Under the pieces are notes generated by a model. It saw nothing but the letters and a program-made list of their open reading frames with translations. It searched no databases and was not told the origin of the DNA. A stretch of DNA of 46,185 bases, from the NCBI GenBank assembly GCA_023375785.1, contig SZWC01007374.1:75260-121444 (forward strand). The letters are read 5' to 3'. This DNA comes from Penium margaritaceum (lineage: Eukaryota; Streptophyta; Zygnematophyceae; Desmidiales; Peniaceae). Shown in pieces: positions 42,401 to 46,185 of this stretch. A program made the position numbers and the translations under genes. Position 1 is the first letter of the stretch. The number at the start of each line of letters is the position of its first letter.

Positions 42401-42428
42401 CACGGTTCAAACCACCAGCGCACCAATC

Positions 42429-42437
42429 GAGGGGGAG
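42429..42437 (+). promoter_or_regulatory. Copia-C polypurine tract
   Basis: GAGGGGGAG directly before the TGTTGAGAGG start of the 3' LTR. Confidence 0.9.
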
Positions 42438-43501
42438 TGTTGAGAGGTGTAATTATTGCGCTGGTGTCAAGCTCCGATATGGTGAAGATGACACTGCATT
42501 CGGAGCACTGTACGGAAAGTTAGGGATTTTACTGTGAATTCTCGGGACCACGCCTACTGGGAATTCTCTCCTGTACATGCCTGATAAATTCTGGCAGCTG
42601 TAGTAGGGAGGGGAGCTACCTACTGCGCATCACTGCATAGCTATCCTGGTTAGAGAGTCCTCTAACTGACTAGGCAAGACACATGCACCCTTGGCATGAG
42701 GTCCACGCTGCATCACCATCATCATGCATGGAGCTTGGGCCCTCCAACCTGCATGGGCCAATCTGGTACAAGCTTCAGGAGGCACCCGATCGACGGATCT
42801 GATGCAAAAGCATGGCAAGATCAACGGCCGTCAGAGGAAACCCTGCAGAGCAAGCAACCTCCTGGGGAAGCTGCACCTGAACACCTGATGAAGCTTCCTC
42901 AACAAGGAAGCTTCTCCCTGAACCTACAGGGATGCCAGTAACAACTCTGACCTACAGGAAGCTTCTCCTGGAAGGAAGCTTCCCCAAGAGGCAGCAGACC
43001 TGAACCACCTGAAGGAAACTTCTCCTTCAGGTAGTCAACTTGCCAAATCCACAGGTACAAATGGCGAAGCTCCTCTCAGTTCACATCTATCTCAGCATCT
43101 CAGCTTTCTGCAAAGCACACTCAGCTCTGATCAAGCCTCTGACTTTGGAGCCCTGACCAAGACTCTGCTGGAGATCCCTCCAAGGACCCTATAAGCCAGG
43201 CAAGGCCTGCCAGCCTGGGTGGAGGCTACCCTGGAGGCCAGTCAACCTGGAGACTGCGCCAAGACCCTTGCCACGACGGCCTACAAGGCCTAGCAAGGCA
43301 TTGCTCCTCTGTGGGCCAGGATCTGTGCTAGCCTAGCTTGCCTAGGATTTTCCATGTACCATACTTGTACTTTGTATCAATCAAGATTTCAGTCCAGATT
43401 CCCAACCCTTGCCCTGCTATTGTACAAGCTACGCTGCTGATCACTCAAAGATCCTACCAGCAAGGGTCCTAGCCCTTGCTGCCTGTCTCACAAAATCAAC
43501 A
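42438..43501 (+). mobile_element. Copia-C 3' LTR (1064 bp)
   Basis: TGTTGAGAGGTGTAATTATT to CAAAATCAACA. It lacks the 83-bp segment of the 5' LTR and has a mutated TATA box. GAAGCTTC sites at 42890, 42907, 42958 and 42975. Confidence 0.92.
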
Positions 43502-43920
43502 ATCTCCACAACCACCACCGTCAGCGCTGAAGGAATAGCACTGATATTTCTTAACAACATGGTGTGGTACATGACGTACCGAGAACCATCACGAGCAACA
43601 GAGACGGTCGATTTACCTGCCGTTTTTGGAAAAAACAGATGACTCACTACGGAAGCAAAATTCAACTTTCGACAGCGTTTTATCCCCAAACTGACGGTCA
43701 AACCGAGCGGATAAATCTGATCCTCAAACAATTGCTCCAAACACTATGCAAACCTCATGGGATGGATTGGGCACAAAAACTCCCAACCGCCGAAATCACA
43801 TTTAATTCCGAAGTTTGCACGATAACAGGTAAAACTCCATTGGAAGTGGTATATGGCAAACTTCTCGCCACATCAGCCGGACTACAAAGTTGCACTAAAA
43901 TCTTAGCAGTCAACGTTTAA
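43502..43920 (+). pseudogene. pol: Gypsy-3 integrase, C-terminal half
   Basis: Resumes after Copia-C with STTTTVSAEG. A frameshift near 43555 leads to HDVPRTITSNRDGRF, then FWKKQMTHYGSKIQLSTAFY, PQTDGQTERINLILKQLL and TPLEVVYGKLLA. The second catalytic Asp of the DDE triad is Asn (codon 43597-43599 AAC, in SNRD for SDRD); the Glu in DGQTE is kept. Inactive. Confidence 0.88.
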
Positions 43921-44044
43921 CGACAGGACTTCACCACCGTCTGGGAGGAAACACGACATAGTCCTCGCAAACACAGAAGCAGCGATGAAGTGAGCAGTTG
44001 ACCAACATCGCAGGGACGACATCTTCACTGTCGACGATCGAGTC

Positions 44045-44432
44045 CTCCTCAGCTCAGCGTACATCAAGCTCCAAGGATCCGACTATTTGAAACTCAAACC
44101 CCGATGGTTGGGACCGTTTGAGATTGAGCACATGCAAACCCCTGTGGCTGCGCGACTCAAACTCCCTGACAGTATGCAAGTTCATACGGTGTTCCATGTC
44201 AGCAGACTCAAGCATTATCGAGACCCTAGAAATAACTTCCCTGGAAGAGATGTCCCTCATCCACCTTCTGGTGGAGTGGACGAAGACACGGAGTAAATTA
44301 TCGAGGACATCCTTGGCCATTGACGACAAGGCAAGACAACAGAATATCTCGTCAAGTGGCATGGCTATGACGCCGCACACAACAGTTGGGAGCCCTATGA
44401 CAACCTTGGAGACGTCGATCATCGCATCGTAC
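44045..44432 (+). pseudogene. pol: Gypsy-3 GPF/Y module and chromodomain
   Basis: KLKPRWLGPFEIEHMQTPVA, LPDSMQVHTVFHVSRLKHYR, a TAA at 44294, IIEDILGH, a TGA, then RQGKTTEYLVKWHGYDAAHN and SWEPYDNLGDVDHRI. A clear chromodomain, interrupted by two stops. It runs straight into LTR sequence at about 44433. Confidence 0.85.
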
Positions 44433-44964
44433 ACGAGTCCCTAATCTTTTCGAGTGGGCATTTCTGTTATTAAAAAACAGCCCATCGCATCACGAGGACC
44501 ACAGTATTCACTTCGATGGCCGAGGGCAAACTGACATACTGCTCTGCCCGTAGTGGATATTGTTGAACATTCTGACAGCTTCGACCACTCTCATGAACCT
44601 ACGAACAGAAGTGTCACGACCTTTTGGTCGAATTCTTGACGACTCTCGATGAATCTGGATTTATAAAGATGCATCGCGCATCTTCACCGTCGATTCTCAA
44701 AGACTCTCGACTTCTCGGTGAACCTTCTCGAATCCGACCACTCATGACGCGAATCCGCATTCGTCGCTCGACATTCGACCCAACGACCCTGACTATGATT
44801 GATTCGTAACTCGTCACTTGCATATATATGTCCGATCATTTCGAAATTTGTTATCGAAGTACACTTAATGCTAATTATAAATTGCTCAAGTGTCCCAAAT
44901 TCTAAATATTGTTTTGCCTCGCAACTTCTACCTGTTAACTATCTACGCTCTATTCGGCGTAACA
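44433..44964 (+). mobile_element. Gypsy-3 3' LTR, 5' end deleted (~532 bp)
   Basis: Starts at TACACGAGTCCCTAATC, which is about 15 bp inside the 5' LTR (29378). The TGTTACG terminus and the polypurine tract are missing. It ends TTCGGCGTAACA and is followed by GTAGG. Confidence 0.88.
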
Positions 44965-44969
44965 GTAGG

Positions 44970-45289
44970 GAAGTCTTATTCTTCAGAACGCCGGGTCAGG
45001 TAGTTTTATTCTTCGGAATGCTGGGTAGGGCATACACATATTCTAGTTTTATGGGTAATCCCGATATGTATGCCTTTTCAAGTTGTCGGAGTTTAGGGAC
45101 TAGTATACGGCTTGAACTGAGGACACAGTCATCCGGACGTCAGAGTGAAACAAGAGACTGGTACTGCACGCGGAGCGTGCATAGGGTTACATAGTAACTT
45201 CCAATGTGTTGTCATTGAGAGCACGAAGAACATGCATTCATGCATGTTTTCATTCAAAGCAACATGAATGCATAATATCTGTTTATCTC
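44970..45289. other. Pre-insertion flank with a short tandem repeat
   Basis: No gene. Two imperfect ~31-bp copies (AGTCTTATTCTTCAGAACGC and AGTTTTATTCTTCGGAATGC) stand side by side at 44972-45030. Near 45230-45245, TGCATTCATGCATG is a small palindromic stretch. Confidence 0.5.
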
Positions 45290-46185
45290 TACCTATGTAT
45301 ATGTATATCTATATCCATATCTTTATCTATACCTAAATGTTCATCTACATCCACAAATACTTTTACATTTACATCTATATCAACATGTACATGTACACAT
45401 GTATCTTCATTTGCATATGCATGTACATAGACATCTACATCTACATCTACATCTACATCTACACCTACATCTATATCTACATCTACATCTACACCTACTT
45501 CTACATCTACATCCACCTCTATCTCTACCTCTACCTCTACATCTACATCTACATCTACATCTACATCTACATCTACATCTACATCTACATCTACATGTAC
45601 ATCTACATATACATCCACATCTATATCTACATCTACATCCACCTCTATCTCTACCTCTACCTCTACATCTACATCTACATCTACATCTACATCTACATCT
45701 ACATCTACATCTACATCTACATGTACATCTACATATACATCCACATCTATGTCTACATCTACATCTACATCTATATATACTTCTATATCTACATCTACAT
45801 CTATATCTACATCTCATTCTACATCTAAATCAACATCTAAATCTATATCTACATCTAAATCTACATCTACATCTACATCTACATCTACATCTACATCTAC
45901 ATCTACAACTACATTTACATCTGTATCTACATCAACATCTACATCTACATCTAGATCTAGATCTAGAAGTATATCTTTATCCGTATCTGTATCTGTATCT
46001 GTATCTACATCTACATCTACATCTACATCTACATCTATATCTATATCTATATCTATATCTATATTTATATCTACATCTATATCTATATCTATATCTATAT
46101 CTATATCTATATCTATATCTATATCTATATCTATATCTATATCTATATCTATATATATATCTATATCTATATCTATATCTATATC
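45290..46185. repeat. Hexanucleotide satellite (TCTACA)n grading into (TCTATA)n
   Basis: From about 45290 to the window end the sequence is built of TCTACA, TCTATA and point variants. TCTACA dominates 45420-46000 and TCTATA dominates 46030-46185. Within 45490-45760 a longer block of about 134 bp (ACATCCACCTCTATCTCTAC landmark near 45507 and 45637-45645) is repeated. Long Tyr/Ile and Asp/Val frames here are translation artefacts. Confidence 0.95.

Larger units (their letters stand above)
34226..43501 (+). mobile_element. Copia-C: near-complete Ty1/copia element nested in Gypsy-3 integrase
   Basis: LTRs 34226-35370 and 42438-43501, both TGTTGA...TCAACA, with ATCTT/ATCTC flanking duplications (34221-34225 and 43502-43506; one substitution). 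Order: primer site, gag, protease, integrase, RT, RNase H, an extra 3' reading frame, polypurine tract. Removing it joins HFI to STTTTVSAEG of the Gypsy-3 integrase. One main gag-pol frame is broken by stops at 35760, 35934, 36375, 37176, 37957, 38056 and 39924 and by frameshifts near 37650, 39195 and 40035. Confidence 0.93.
29358..44969 (+). mobile_element. Gypsy-3 chromovirus with nested TRIM and Copia-C insertions
   Basis: LTRs at 29363-29913 and 44433-44964 are flanked by the perfect direct repeat GTAGG (29358-29362 and 44965-44969). Internal order: primer site, gag, protease, RT, RNase H, integrase, chromodomain. RT is interrupted by a miniature LTR element (32095-32663) and integrase by Copia-C (34226-43501). 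Removing both leaves about 5.8 kb, a normal chromovirus length. Coding frames contain many stops and frameshifts, and catalytic residues are lost in RT and integrase. Confidence 0.92.

Noticed and set aside
45289..45744. Long minus-strand frame of Asp/Val repeats and plus-strand Tyr/Ile frames
   Set aside because: They are direct translations of the TCTACA/TCTATA satellite and appear in several frames at once.
45290..46185. Telomere
   Set aside because: Units are TCTACA/TCTATA, not TTAGGG, TTTAGGG or related telomeric motifs.

Overview
The window reads as nuclear DNA of a eukaryote. It holds one intron-containing, GC-rich host gene at the left end, followed by about 40 kb of decayed, inverted and nested LTR retrotransposons. 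Ty1/copia elements and chromodomain Ty3/gypsy elements (chromoviruses) occur together. Several use a TGGTATCAGAG primer site (initiator tRNA-Met), and stop codons sit mostly where C-to-T decay in CG and CHG contexts would put them. This points to the green plant lineage. A streptophyte alga with a TE-rich genome (a charophyte such as Chara) is plausible, but the sequence alone cannot prove it. No bacterial gene, rRNA, tRNA or CRISPR array was seen.

Layout. 1-2893: poly-G edge and a two-exon gene for a secreted Ser/Pro-rich protein of unknown function, with a repeat-filled intron. 2894-4763: CT-rich satellite and unassigned sequence. 4764-14511: Copia-A, whose 5' LTR is split by a ~1.3 kb inversion and whose RT/RNase H boundary carries a TA-flanked terminal-inverted-repeat element plus an assembly gap. 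14576-14758: fold-back element. 14759-17250: unassigned. 17253-19590: gag remnant of a Copia-A relative (Copia-B), joined directly to a rearranged gypsy remnant (Gypsy-1, 19640-21978). 21979-27260: Gypsy-2 on the minus strand, with both LTRs but almost no RT. 27624-29260: further fold-back elements around a solo LTR (28026-29182, minus) related to Copia-C. 29358-44969: Gypsy-3, bounded by a perfect 5-bp target duplication (GTAGG). It contains a miniature LTR element (TRIM, 32095-32663) inside its RT and a near-complete Copia-C (34226-43501) inside its integrase. 45290-46185: hexanucleotide satellite.

How the parts work together. Each retroelement once encoded gag, protease, integrase, RT and RNase H (copia order), or gag, protease, RT, RNase H, integrase and chromodomain (gypsy order). 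None is intact: stops, frameshifts and lost catalytic aspartates mean any movement would need proteins from relatives elsewhere. Nesting gives a relative history: Gypsy-3 landed first, the TRIM and Copia-C inserted into it later, and Copia-C (LTRs about 96% alike by hand count) is younger than the TRIM (LTRs about 83% alike).

The most interesting candidates are: a conserved array of GAAGCTTC sites (heat-shock-element-like) upstream of the TATA box in two diverged copia LTRs; an apparently undescribed TRIM; a family of poly-T/poly-A-bordered fold-back elements; and a ~1.5 kb extra reading frame between RNase H and the 3' LTR of Copia-C.
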